The translations under genes and the position numbers were made by a program. DNA of 34,300 nucleotides from Verrucomicrobiales bacterium (GTDB lineage: Bacteria > Verrucomicrobiota > Verrucomicrobiia > Verrucomicrobiales > V1-33): assembly GCA_947460575.1 (NCBI GenBank), contig CANHIJ010000034.1, positions 1 through 34,300 of the forward strand, written 5' to 3'. Position 1 is the stretch's first letter. Each line of letters starts with the position of its first letter. Positions 1-7,390 of this stretch are shown piece after piece. Below the pieces are notes generated by a model that worked only from the letters and a program-made list of their open reading frames with translations, was not told the origin of the DNA and did not search any database.

Positions 1-268
1 GCTTTCCGGCGACGAAAGCGCCATGGGAGTAAGCGGGCGGAGGCAAGATGGGGCAACGCTGGAGAGCGGCCGGAGTGGCCATCCACCTGCGGTAGGGAGA
101 GTAAAAAAATTCTAAAACGGAGGATAGGATGGGAAGCGATGGGCTGGCGAGATGAGTATACCCGGCCTAACTTTTCAAAAATTTTGGGACTTTGCGCAAA
201 TGTTGAGAGTGGGGGCTAGCCCGCCAAACTCCCCAGATTTTAGCGCGTTGCCGCGATCATGAGATGGA

Positions 269-392
269 TTGACGAGGCGTGCCCGCAAAAATATTTAAAT
301 ATCTGATATTGACCATTTTGGATTTTGTGAATCATCAGCAAAATCCTGAGTAATAATCAGATTTCGGACTTTTTGCGGGTACGTCTTGACAA
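269..392. repeat. Nested imperfect palindrome (MITE-like or cruciform-forming element)
   Basis: The arms at 269-291 and 370-392 are inverted copies of each other, 19 of 23 positions matching by eye. The innermost ten bases are a perfect pair (CCCGCAAAAA at 282-291, TTTTTGCGGG at 370-379). Inside them are two more inverted pairs: ATCTGAT with ATCAGAT, and GGATTTTG with CAAAATCC around an 11-nt loop. All three pairs are concentric, so the element could fold into one long hairpin. It lies in AT-rich sequence just upstream of the beta-helix gene, and its right arm contains a TTGACA hexamer. It could be a small non-autonomous mobile element or a regulatory structure. No target-site duplication was recognised. 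Confidence 0.6.
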
Positions 393-417
393 AAACCCTG
401 AAACTGATACGGATAGT
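386..417 (+). promoter_or_regulatory. Possible promoter for the beta-helix gene
   Basis: A perfect -35 hexamer TTGACA lies at 386-391 in the right arm of the palindrome. The -10 is poor: the best candidate, GATAGT at 412-417, is 20 bases away, and TACGGA is nearer but weaker. The leader to the ATG at 500 would be about 75 nt. Only the -35 box is convincing. Confidence 0.25.
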
Positions 418-499
418 GTCAATGCAAATCTTTTAATTTGCCCAACGAAAAAATATTTGGCTGCGTCGTGGGTCATTTTAAGCTTACTTTATCGCGCTG

Positions 500-2551
500 A
501 TGACCCATCCCATTATTAAGATAAGCATTCTTGGAGTCAGGGTGCTTTTGCTGCTAGGCTTGGGGATCATCGGAATTTTCTCGGCGCGTGCAGGGGATGC
601 ATACGCGGCGGGTGGCAGCTATTGGGAAGTGCCAATTCCGATGTCGATTCCGCCATGGCAGAGCCAATACAAACTGAGGCCTGGTGAGACAGACAGACTA
701 ACGGGAGCGGACGTAGTGGGCCCTGACGGCGTAGTTTATCCAAACTGGAAGAACGTCGGCGTGCAAGGTGGTATTCCAGATGTACCGGTGGTTGTGAGCT
801 TGGCGGATCTGGGGGCCCAGCCATCTACTGATATCTCCGGCCTGATCCTCACGGCCTGCGCAAATGCGGCCGCCTTGGGCGGGGGGGCGATCCTGATCGG
901 GCCGGGCACCTTTTTCCTCGACAGTCCCGTTGTAATCACCCAGAGCAACGTGGTCATTCGCGGATCAGGCAGAGATGTGACGCGGCTGGTGTTCCGTTAT
1001 AGCTTGGTCAATCCAAAAGCCATGACGGCTTGGCAGATTATGAATACCTGGCCTGAGCCGGCGGCGTTTCTTTTTAAGGGTGGGGCCTTGGAGCCATTGG
1101 AGCGGCCTCTGGCGGCGGACGGTAAGCGCGGCGATACGGTCCTCTCTCTCAATACGATCGGCGATCTTCAAGTTGGCGACAAAATTATGTTGCGCGCGCC
1201 GGTTACCGCGCGCTGGCGAGCAATCACCAAGGACCAATCGCCGGGGGCATGGGGAAATCGCTCCAATTATTACGAGATTCGGGCGATCAACACCACCGGC
1301 AACACGATCGCGATCGGCCAACCGCTACGCATCGATTTCCCGGTTATTGACGGCAGCAACTTGCGGCGGATGTTTCCGATTCAACGCTGTGGCGTCGAGG
1401 CGTTGACGATTGAACATACAGATACCCTGCCGATTCACACCGTGAGCTCCCAATGGGCTTGGAACTGCTGGGTGAAGAATGTCAGGGTGCTGAACAGTGG
1501 TCGCTCCGGCGTCCATTGGATGAGTGCCAAGTGGTGCGAGGTGCGGGATTGCGAATTCGATTCCTGCTGGAATCACGGAGGGGGGGGCATGGGTTACGGG
1601 GGCTTCACCCAGGCTTCGGATTGCCTGATGGATGGTTGCCAATGGATCAACTACCGCCATGCCCCTATGGTCCAGTTTGGCGCACAAGGAAACGTGATTC
1701 GCAACTGCACCATGGAGGGGAGCGATGCGCAGTGGCACGCCGGTTGGTCGACTGAGAACCTATTTGAGAACTGCGTCATTCTTCCTCCCCGCACCACCTT
1801 TACAGACTCCACGCCTCGCTACAAAGCAGGAGGCTACGGTGCATACGGTTTTGGCATGTATTCCACGCCCTCGAATGATACTGATCACGGGCCCAATGGA
1901 CCGAGGAACGTGGTCTATAACTGTGACGTCCGTTCCCAGCGGGATGGCGTTTACGGCCGTGGTGCCAGCGAGAACTGGCTCTTCCTGCATAACCGCTTCG
2001 TTGTAGACGGCATCGGCGCCGGAGGCTTCTACGCCGAGAGCGGTTTTTTCGATACCATCATCCGCAACAATGTCTTCGTCCTGAAGGATTCCGCAAAGCC
2101 CATGCTCTATCTGCGAACCCCGGATTGTGTGGGTATCGAGTTGGTGGGAAATACTGTCTATGGTGGCAGCGGTGCCATCGTCGCAGGGGTTGCGGACGCG
2201 GCGCTGAACCAGGGGAATCAAGCCCTGCCGGCTGTCGAACTCGCCGCGGCCACTCCGCCCCGCCCCGTGGCGACGCCTGCGTCGATTTATCTCTGGCAGA
2301 AAATTCCCTATGCCCCGACAGTTCCGAATACTCTTTACGCGATGATCACCGGCCCGGCAAATGCTGCCGAGGTCACTCTTTACTGGCAAAGCACCCCCGG
2401 CCGGATGTATACGGTAGAAGCTACAACTAATCTGAATGCTGGGTTTAATATAATTCTTAATTCCAACATTCCAGCCACTGCTCCGATTAATATTTACGTT
2501 GATAAAGTCAACAATGTGAGCCGGAAGTTCTACCGAATCGTAACGCATTGA
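500..2551 (+). CDS. Secreted right-handed parallel beta-helix (pectate-lyase-like) protein
   Basis: A 683-residue protein with an N-terminal signal segment (hydrophobic core LLLLGLGIIGIF, probable cleavage near residues 31-37). Residues about 95-180 resemble the start of a pectate-lyase-3 type beta-helix (a GTFFLDSPVVI rung followed by NVVIRGSG). Further Asn/Gly/Cys-rich rungs run to about residue 560. The last 80 residues form a separate beta domain with YTVEATTNL and a terminal FYRIV, a pattern also present in the YHYH protein at 26282-28039. The family includes polysaccharide lyases and glycan-binding proteins; no catalytic residues could be assigned, so activity is unknown. The gene stands alone, looks less GC-rich than the rest of the window, and has no clear Shine-Dalgarno sequence. 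The ATG was chosen because it gives a good signal peptide. Confidence 0.85.
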   Translation: MTHPIIKISILGVRVLLLLGLGIIGIFSARAGDAYAAGGSYWEVPIPMSIPPWQSQYKLRPGETDRLTGADVVGPDGVVYPNWKNVGVQGGIPDVPVVVSLADLGAQPSTDISGLILTACANAAALGGGAILIGPGTFFLDSPVVITQSNVVIRGSGRDVTRLVFRYSLVNPKAMTAWQIMNTWPEPAAFLFKGGALEPLERPLAADGKRGDTVLSLNTIGDLQVGDKIMLRAPVTARWRAITKDQSPGAWGNRSNYYEIRAINTTGNTIAIGQPLRIDFPVIDGSNLRRMFPIQRCGVEALTIEHTDTLPIHTVSSQWAWNCWVKNVRVLNSGRSGVHWMSAKWCEVRDCEFDSCWNHGGGGMGYGGFTQASDCLMDGCQWINYRHAPMVQFGAQGNVIRNCTMEGSDAQWHAGWSTENLFENCVILPPRTTFTDSTPRYKAGGYGAYGFGMYSTPSNDTDHGPNGPRNVVYNCDVRSQRDGVYGRGASENWLFLHNRFVVDGIGAGGFYAESGFFDTIIRNNVFVLKDSAKPMLYLRTPDCVGIELVGNTVYGGSGAIVAGVADAALNQGNQALPAVELAAATPPRPVATPASIYLWQKIPYAPTVPNTLYAMITGPANAAEVTLYWQSTPGRMYTVEATTNLNAGFNIILNSNIPATAPINIYVDKVNNVSRKFYRIVTH

Positions 2552-3039
2552 TATTTACGTTTTGTTCCCCAGGAGGCGCGCAGTAACCAGTTCGCCATTG
2601 AGCTTGAGGGTTCATAACGGCGGCGATATCAACCGTATTCATGATGGTTGTTATTTGCGAAGAAAACCTTGCCTTAAAGCGAATGAAAAGTGGGGGTTGA
2701 GGGGGATTTGTGTTGCGCGTTTTGGGTTGCGAGGTGCAGCTCGGTGCTAACATTCATTAAGCTCCTGGCACGCAACTCACCCACCACCCCGCATAACCTA
2801 CAACTCTCAAACCACAACTCGCAACCATCGTTTTATCTAGACCCTTTCCTACGGGCGGTTGATTTATTCTAACGGTTTTCTGGTTGGGGTCAAGGCTTCT
2901 GAATTATGGGCTCAGGGTTCGGTTTGGGCCGCCAACGGGCGGTTTGGGCTCTTCGCAGCCTCTTTTGCGTGACCTGTGGGTACCGCTTTCCGGGTGGGGG
3001 GAGGTTCCTCGCGGTTTGACTCTTTGCCTCCCTCCCGGC
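2552..3039. other. Gene-poor stretch with no recognised feature
   Basis: No reading frame here resembles a known protein. The first half is AT-richer and the second half is GC-rich. No convincing terminator follows the beta-helix gene. It leads into the transposase remnant and is best read as decayed intergenic DNA. Confidence 0.4.
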
Positions 3040-3882
3040 TCAGCGCGGCCAGGCTTTGTACGGCGCGCGGCGTGGTGGGTCCGGTTTGGCTCTGGCTTTT
3101 GGCGGGGTCTGCTTCCGCAGCACGCGGGCCTGCGGCATGCGCCCCAGCACCCAAAGGTTGGGGCTCAGGACCGCCCATCCACAGGCTTTGCCGCGTACGC
3201 CGGTGCTTTTTTCGCTGACTGGGTTGTGCATGATCACGCTCTTGAAGTTCACCACCGCGCTCCGGTGCGGCCGCGCCGCTTCATGCCCTTTTTCTCACAA
3301 GGCGGCGCCAGCCTAGCTTTAAGTTCCTGCGGGTGGCGCGGGCACAAGCCGCTTTCCATGCCATGGGCGGCCAGCATCGCTTCGCTGGCGACACTGAACA
3401 CGCCGCGATCGGTCCACCGCTTTTTGACGGGCATACCCGTGACTTCCTTCAAGCACTTGACGCTAGGGACGACGAGCTTGGAGTCACTGGGGTTATCCTG
3501 GTTCAATTGATAGTCGATAATGAGTCCCTGTTTGTTTTCCACGAGGGAGAATTTGTTGCCAAATTCCCCCGACGCACCCACCTTGCCGCGCACCATGACT
3601 TCGACGTGGCCGTCACATAAGCTCAGAATTTATTCCCATTTTGACCTGCCGCCCGCCGATGATGCGCTCGTGGGCTTGTTTGATAGCAACGGGCAATGGC
3701 CCGATCACGTTTTCCAACCGCCGGATGATGACGCGAGCCTGTCTTTCACTCAACGCACTCTTCCCGCGGTGGGCCCCCAGCACGTCCAGATGGGCCTGCG
3801 CATGGGCCTGCACGGGCCGGGACAGCTTTTTCATTTGCCGCAGGATGGTCTTGCGTCGCTTTCTGCTATCTGCCTAAACGCA
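3040..3882 (-). pseudogene. Frameshifted, 5'-truncated DDE transposase remnant (ISNCY/IS5-like)
   Basis: Three consecutive minus-strand pieces together read like the C-terminal two-thirds of a DDE transposase. From about 3880 to 3630 there is a helical segment ending in QAHERIIGGRQV. From about 3625 to 3255 come GHVEVMVRGKVGA, GNKFSLVENKQGLIIDY, a TDRG motif and GLCPRHPQELKARL. From about 3255 to 3120 comes VNFKSVIMHN, then WAVLSPNLWVLGRMPQAR. The first two pieces join if one base is restored near 3625-3645, and the last two if one base is restored near 3250-3262, so at least two single-base deletions are implied. The usual TEAR-like motif reads TGAR. Homology stops at about 3882, exactly where the hairpin-rich repeat starts. 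The family name is from memory; that it is a dead transposase is fairly secure. Confidence 0.65.
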
Positions 3883-4219
3883 TGAGTTGCCTATTGTATT
3901 CGGTGGGCGCGGAGCGCTGGTGCGGGAGACGTTTTTTTGCGCGTGGGCTTTTTTCGAGCTGCCGCACTGGCACCCCTGCCGTGGTGCGGGCCCTCTTGGG
4001 ATGCGGATCCGGTGGGGCCCTCCGCTCACCCCCGGCGACACACTGGGAGGCATCCGGCATCGCCGCCCGATGTGTTTACGGGCCACGCTATTGGAGGCTT
4101 TTGACCGCGAAAGGGACTTTACCCAAAGGGTGAGTCTCTTGAGGAGAAAAAAACGGCTCATCCCCCGTCAATATCAAAAGGACGCCCTATTGGTCTCGTT
4201 GCAACTCCCGGTTTTAGGA
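3883..4219 (+). repeat. Hairpin-rich interspersed repeat, copy A
   Basis: This segment aligns along its whole length, in the same orientation, with 14272-14608. The two are roughly three-quarters identical by eye, with only small indels. Both begin TGAGTTG and end near CAACTCCCG followed by TTTTAGG, so GAGTTG/CAACTC form short terminal inverted repeats (3884-3889 and 4202-4207). In this copy most of the internal stem-loops have lost pairing: ACCC/GGGT at 4121-4132 is all that remains of the last one. It directly joins the truncated transposase remnant and lies downstream of the wzc-like gene. No frame across it looks like a real protein. Confidence 0.8.
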
Positions 4220-4452
4220 TTGCCCAAAGAGCCAGGCCTCCGCGGTGCGTGGGGGAAGCACGCCGAAAGGCTGTAGTTTAGCGGGAAACGGGCGCGGTGG
4301 TTCTTCCGAGGAGACTTCGAAGAGGGTCCTTGCGGTCGGCGGACAGCGCCTGATTCGCGCACCGGTATCTGCTTAGAGGCCTTATTTCTGTAGCCTCGCT
4401 TGGGGCGAAGCGGGGGACGGAAAAGAGGTAGAATCTGCAAACTCTCTGGGGA
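4220..4452. other. Intergenic stretch downstream of the wzc-like gene
   Basis: No gene was recognised. The only structure seen is the inverted pair at 4394-4415, listed separately. Confidence 0.4.
4394..4415 (-). terminator. Weak hairpin after the wzc-like gene
   Basis: CCTCGCTT (4394-4401) pairs with AAGCGGGG (4408-4415), eight pairs with one G-T wobble and a six-base loop. It lies about 40 bases past the stop codon. No T-tract follows on the minus strand, so intrinsic termination is uncertain. Confidence 0.25.
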
Positions 4453-6585
4453 TCAGGCGTTGGCGGCGGCCCCTTTGCCTTTTTTGCCCTTTTTGCCCTC
4501 TCCGTAGACGCTGTCGGAGGTGTAAGGATCGCCGTAGTAGTAGTAGTAGTAGGAGGCCCCGCGCCGGGAGGGCATGCGGTTCATGACCAGGCCGGCCATG
4601 CGGGCGCCGACATTTTGGAGGACGGTGAGGGCGCGGAGGGTGGCGCGGCGCTGGGTTTTGCCGAAGCGCACCACCAGGCAGACGGCGTGGACTTGAGGGG
4701 CGAGGCAAAGGGTGTCACCCACGGCGTTGACGGGGGCGCTGTCGACGATCACGCGATCGTACTGGTCCGCCATGGTGTGCATGAGTTGGGTCATGCTGGC
4801 CTGGCCCAGGAGTTCGGCGGGGTTGGGGGCGCGGCGGCCGGAGGGCAGCAGGAAAAGATTGGCGATGCGGGTTTCGCGGATGGCCTCCTCCGGCTTGCAG
4901 AGGTTGCTGAGGACGTCGGTGAGTCCGCGGAAGTCGTCCTCTTTGCGGATGTTGCGGTCCACCAAGCTGGCGCTGAGGGCGGGGCGGCGCAAGTCGGCGT
5001 CGATCAGGAGGGTGCGGAGGCCTTGGGTGGCGAAGGCGGCCGCGAGGTTGGTCGAGGTGAAGGTTTTGCCTTCTGAAGGAATCGCGCTGGTGACGAGAAT
5101 GAGGCGGCGTTGGTCTTCACTTCCGAGGAGGGAGAGGGAGCTGCGCAGGGTGCGGAAGGCCTCGGCGGGGGCGCTGCCGGAGTCGTCGCTGACGGTGGTG
5201 CCAAAGCGGGGCAGCTTGCTGAGATCGCTGTCTGGAACCGCGGCCAGGACGGGCAATCCAAAGGTGGCCTCGGCGTCGTCGACGGTGCGCATGGTGGAGT
5301 CGAGTTTGTCGAGGAGGAAGACCAAGCCGAGGCCGCCGACCAAGCCCATGATGGCGGCGCTCACCATGACTTGGTTGCGGTCAGGTCGCACTGGGATGGG
5401 GTTGATGATCGGCTCCTCGTTGATGCGGTAGGGGCTTTTGGTGAGGCCCTGGGTGACGTCGGTTTCTTTGAGGCGAGTCAGGATGGTCTCGTAGAGCCCG
5501 CGGTCGGTCTCCGCCTCGCGCTTGAGGACGTCGTAGGGGATGGTGGTTTTATCGAGTTCGAAGACCTCGCTCTCTTGTTCGGCGAGCATTTTTTTGAGGT
5601 TGTCCTCGCTTTGGAGGAAAATTTTGTACTGTTGGTTGAGGGCCTCACCGGCCTTGGCGATGGCCAATTTCAGCTTAGCCCTGAGGTCCGTGATGGAGTT
5701 GGTGACCGCTTGGTATTTGGGGTGGAGGGGGAGGTAGCGATCCTTGATGGCGGCGAAGGCGGACTCTTCCGAGGCTAGGGCGGAGCGGAAGGCCGCGACT
5801 TCGGGGAGCGCGGCCACGCTGTTGAGGCGGAGCATGCCTTCGGTGTCGGTGGGCGGGATTTGCTTGAGGGCAGCGAGGTCGGACTCGATACTGGCGCGCT
5901 TGCTTCGAGCGGCGGTGACTTCCCCATTGATTGAGGTGAGGCGGGCCACGACCAAGTTTTGGCCCTCCTTGACGGAGATTTCTTTGCTGTCGATGCGGTA
6001 CTGGGCGAGCTTTTTCTCCGACTCCTCGAGCTTGGTTCGCAGTTTATTGGCTTCGCTGACGAGGAAGGTATTGGCGTTGCGAGAGCTATCGGTGCGGTCC
6101 TGGGATTGGAGGAGGAGGAACTGCTTGATGACCTGGTCGGCGAGGGCGCGGGCTTTTTCCGGGGAGCCGTCCTCGGCGAGGATGTCGAGGAGACGGGTGC
6201 CGCGGCGGAGCGAGACGCTTAGTTGGCTGCGCACCGACTGGGCGAGGGCGCCTTCCTGCTCGGGGGTAATTTTGCCGGAGGGATTGAGTTGGGCCCACTC
6301 GTCGGCGCGTCCGATGGCGCGGGCCACCGCGAGCATGAGGGTGTTGTTAGTGAGGGACTGGATGACAGTGTTGACGGCGTCGAGTCCGGTGATGCGGTTG
6401 TCCTTGACGTCCTGAATTTGGACGACCTTGTCCTGTTCCATTTCGATTTCGAGAACGGCGCGGGAGGCGTAGACGGGGGTCTGCTTGCTGACTTGGGCGT
6501 ACTTGTAGGCCAAGGTGCCGGCCATCACGAGGATGACGAGCCAGGAATAGCGCAGGAGGAGGAAGAGATAGTGTTGGATATTCAT
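4453..6585 (-). CDS. Wzc-like polysaccharide co-polymerase with BY-kinase domain
   Basis: A 710-residue inner-membrane protein that would control exopolysaccharide chain length and autophosphorylate on tyrosine. A Wzz-type N-terminus has TM1 at about residues 13-30. Long coiled coils span about 175-385, with the Pro-rich segment PIINPIPVRPDR before TM2 (about 405-426). The cytoplasmic BY-kinase domain begins with AEAFRTLR (about 474-481). It carries Walker A TSAIPSEGKTF (499-509, Lys507), Walker A' LLIDADLRRP (526-535) and Walker B VIVDSAP (612-618). The tail holds a tyrosine cluster (Tyr679-684, 688, 694), then a Lys/Gly-rich end. Domain order and length match the fused proteobacterial-type Wzc. 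It is the last gene of the export operon, 191 bp after the Wza-like gene. The six tyrosines are encoded by a perfect trinucleotide tract at 4534-4551. No strong ribosome-binding site is seen. Confidence 0.93.
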   Translation of the reverse strand: MNIQHYLFLLLRYSWLVILVMAGTLAYKYAQVSKQTPVYASRAVLEIEMEQDKVVQIQDVKDNRITGLDAVNTVIQSLTNNTLMLAVARAIGRADEWAQLNPSGKITPEQEGALAQSVRSQLSVSLRRGTRLLDILAEDGSPEKARALADQVIKQFLLLQSQDRTDSSRNANTFLVSEANKLRTKLEESEKKLAQYRIDSKEISVKEGQNLVVARLTSINGEVTAARSKRASIESDLAALKQIPPTDTEGMLRLNSVAALPEVAAFRSALASEESAFAAIKDRYLPLHPKYQAVTNSITDLRAKLKLAIAKAGEALNQQYKIFLQSEDNLKKMLAEQESEVFELDKTTIPYDVLKREAETDRGLYETILTRLKETDVTQGLTKSPYRINEEPIINPIPVRPDRNQVMVSAAIMGLVGGLGLVFLLDKLDSTMRTVDDAEATFGLPVLAAVPDSDLSKLPRFGTTVSDDSGSAPAEAFRTLRSSLSLLGSEDQRRLILVTSAIPSEGKTFTSTNLAAAFATQGLRTLLIDADLRRPALSASLVDRNIRKEDDFRGLTDVLSNLCKPEEAIRETRIANLFLLPSGRRAPNPAELLGQASMTQLMHTMADQYDRVIVDSAPVNAVGDTLCLAPQVHAVCLVVRFGKTQRRATLRALTVLQNVGARMAGLVMNRMPSRRGASYYYYYYGDPYTSDSVYGEGKKGKKGKGAAANA

Positions 6586-6753
6586 GGGCCAGGGGGGGGC
6601 CTCGCAGCGAACGGGCGGGGGGACGAGATGGAGTGGTTGGAGTGGCAGTGCGCAACCTCAGAGACGAGCAAACTTATAATCTAAAAAAGGCACTGGGAAA
6701 AGCTTAAATGAAAGCCCCTTCACGAAAGGAGCGGCAATCAGAGAGGCGGGGAG

Positions 6754-6773
6754 CCTGGGCGTGCGCGCCCAGG
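6754..6773 (-). terminator. Strong hairpin between the wza-like and wzc-like genes
   Basis: CCTGGGCG (6754-6761) and CGCCCAGG (6766-6773) form a perfect eight-base stem with loop TGCG. It starts three bases past the wza-like stop codon. No T-run follows, so it could be a partial terminator, an mRNA-stabilising hairpin or an attenuator that lowers wzc-like expression. Confidence 0.4.
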
Positions 6774-6776
6774 GAA

Positions 6777-7367
6777 TCAAAAGAGGGACTCTCCGACCTC
6801 GATGATGTCGCCGGGTTGAATCAAGAAGGTGGCGGCTTCGCCAGACTTGGCGAGTTTTTTGCCATCGACCTTGAGGGGTTCGCTCAGGGCGTTGCGCTTG
6901 ATGCGAATTTTGGAGGGGCTGGCGACGCGGGAGTAGCCCCCGGCCATGCCGATAGCTTGCTGGAGGCTCACGGTCTCGCCGTCTGGGAAGTAAAAAGAGC
7001 CGGCTTTATTGACGGCTCCGAGGACGGTGAAGCGGCGCTTGGCGTAGGCCTTGATGAGGGTGCGCACGCTGGGATTGACCAGGTAGCCTTGCTTGTATTT
7101 GGCGGTGATGGCCTGCGAGGCCTCGGCGATGGTGAGGCCGCCGACGGAGACTTGGCCGACTAAGGGGAGGTTGATGGCGCCGTCCTGGTCGAGCGTGACC
7201 AGGGCGCTGAGTTCCGGTTCCTGAAATACCTCGATGGAAATGCTGTCCTTGGGCCCAAGGCGGTGTTCGTCGGGGCGGTCTTGGGCGGGGGTGGTCTGGG
7301 CCGGGGCGCAGAGGAGGCCAGCGGAAAAAAGAAGGCCGAGGCAGAGCAGGCGGGCGAGGGAGCGCAT
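6777..7367 (-). CDS. Wza-like polysaccharide export protein (Poly_export plus SLBB)
   Basis: A 196-residue secreted protein with signal peptide MRSLARLLCLGLLFSAGLL and cleavage near the CAPAQ region. The Poly_export domain runs from about residue 33 to 105 (HRLGPKDSISIEVFQEPELS, then DQDGAINLPLVGQVSVGGLT). An SLBB-type domain follows (FTVLGAVNKAGSFYF and LQQAIGMAGGYSRVA), ending in a PGDIIEV motif. It should form the periplasmic and outer-membrane exit route for exopolysaccharide with the Wzc-like protein. It is shorter than E. coli Wza and lacks the C-terminal transmembrane helix, as is common outside enterobacteria; the barrel protein encoded just upstream may supply the outer-membrane passage. 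Its start is 23 bp after the barrel gene's stop, so the two are probably co-transcribed. Confidence 0.9.
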   Translation of the reverse strand: MRSLARLLCLGLLFSAGLLCAPAQTTPAQDRPDEHRLGPKDSISIEVFQEPELSALVTLDQDGAINLPLVGQVSVGGLTIAEASQAITAKYKQGYLVNPSVRTLIKAYAKRRFTVLGAVNKAGSFYFPDGETVSLQQAIGMAGGYSRVASPSKIRIKRNALSEPLKVDGKKLAKSGEAATFLIQPGDIIEVGESLF

Positions 7368-7390
7368 GGGCAGATAGTGGGGTGGGGGGA

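Noticed and set aside
2884..3510. Plus-strand frame of 208 codons
   Set aside because: It runs antisense over the transposase remnant and has no recognisable domain.
3887..4276. Short proteins read through repeat copy A
   Set aside because: The same region in copy B is not open in the matching frames; the conserved features are hairpins, not codons.
4531..4553. Possible microsatellite or CRISPR-like array
   Set aside because: It is a short in-frame trinucleotide tract coding for tyrosines, with no spacers.
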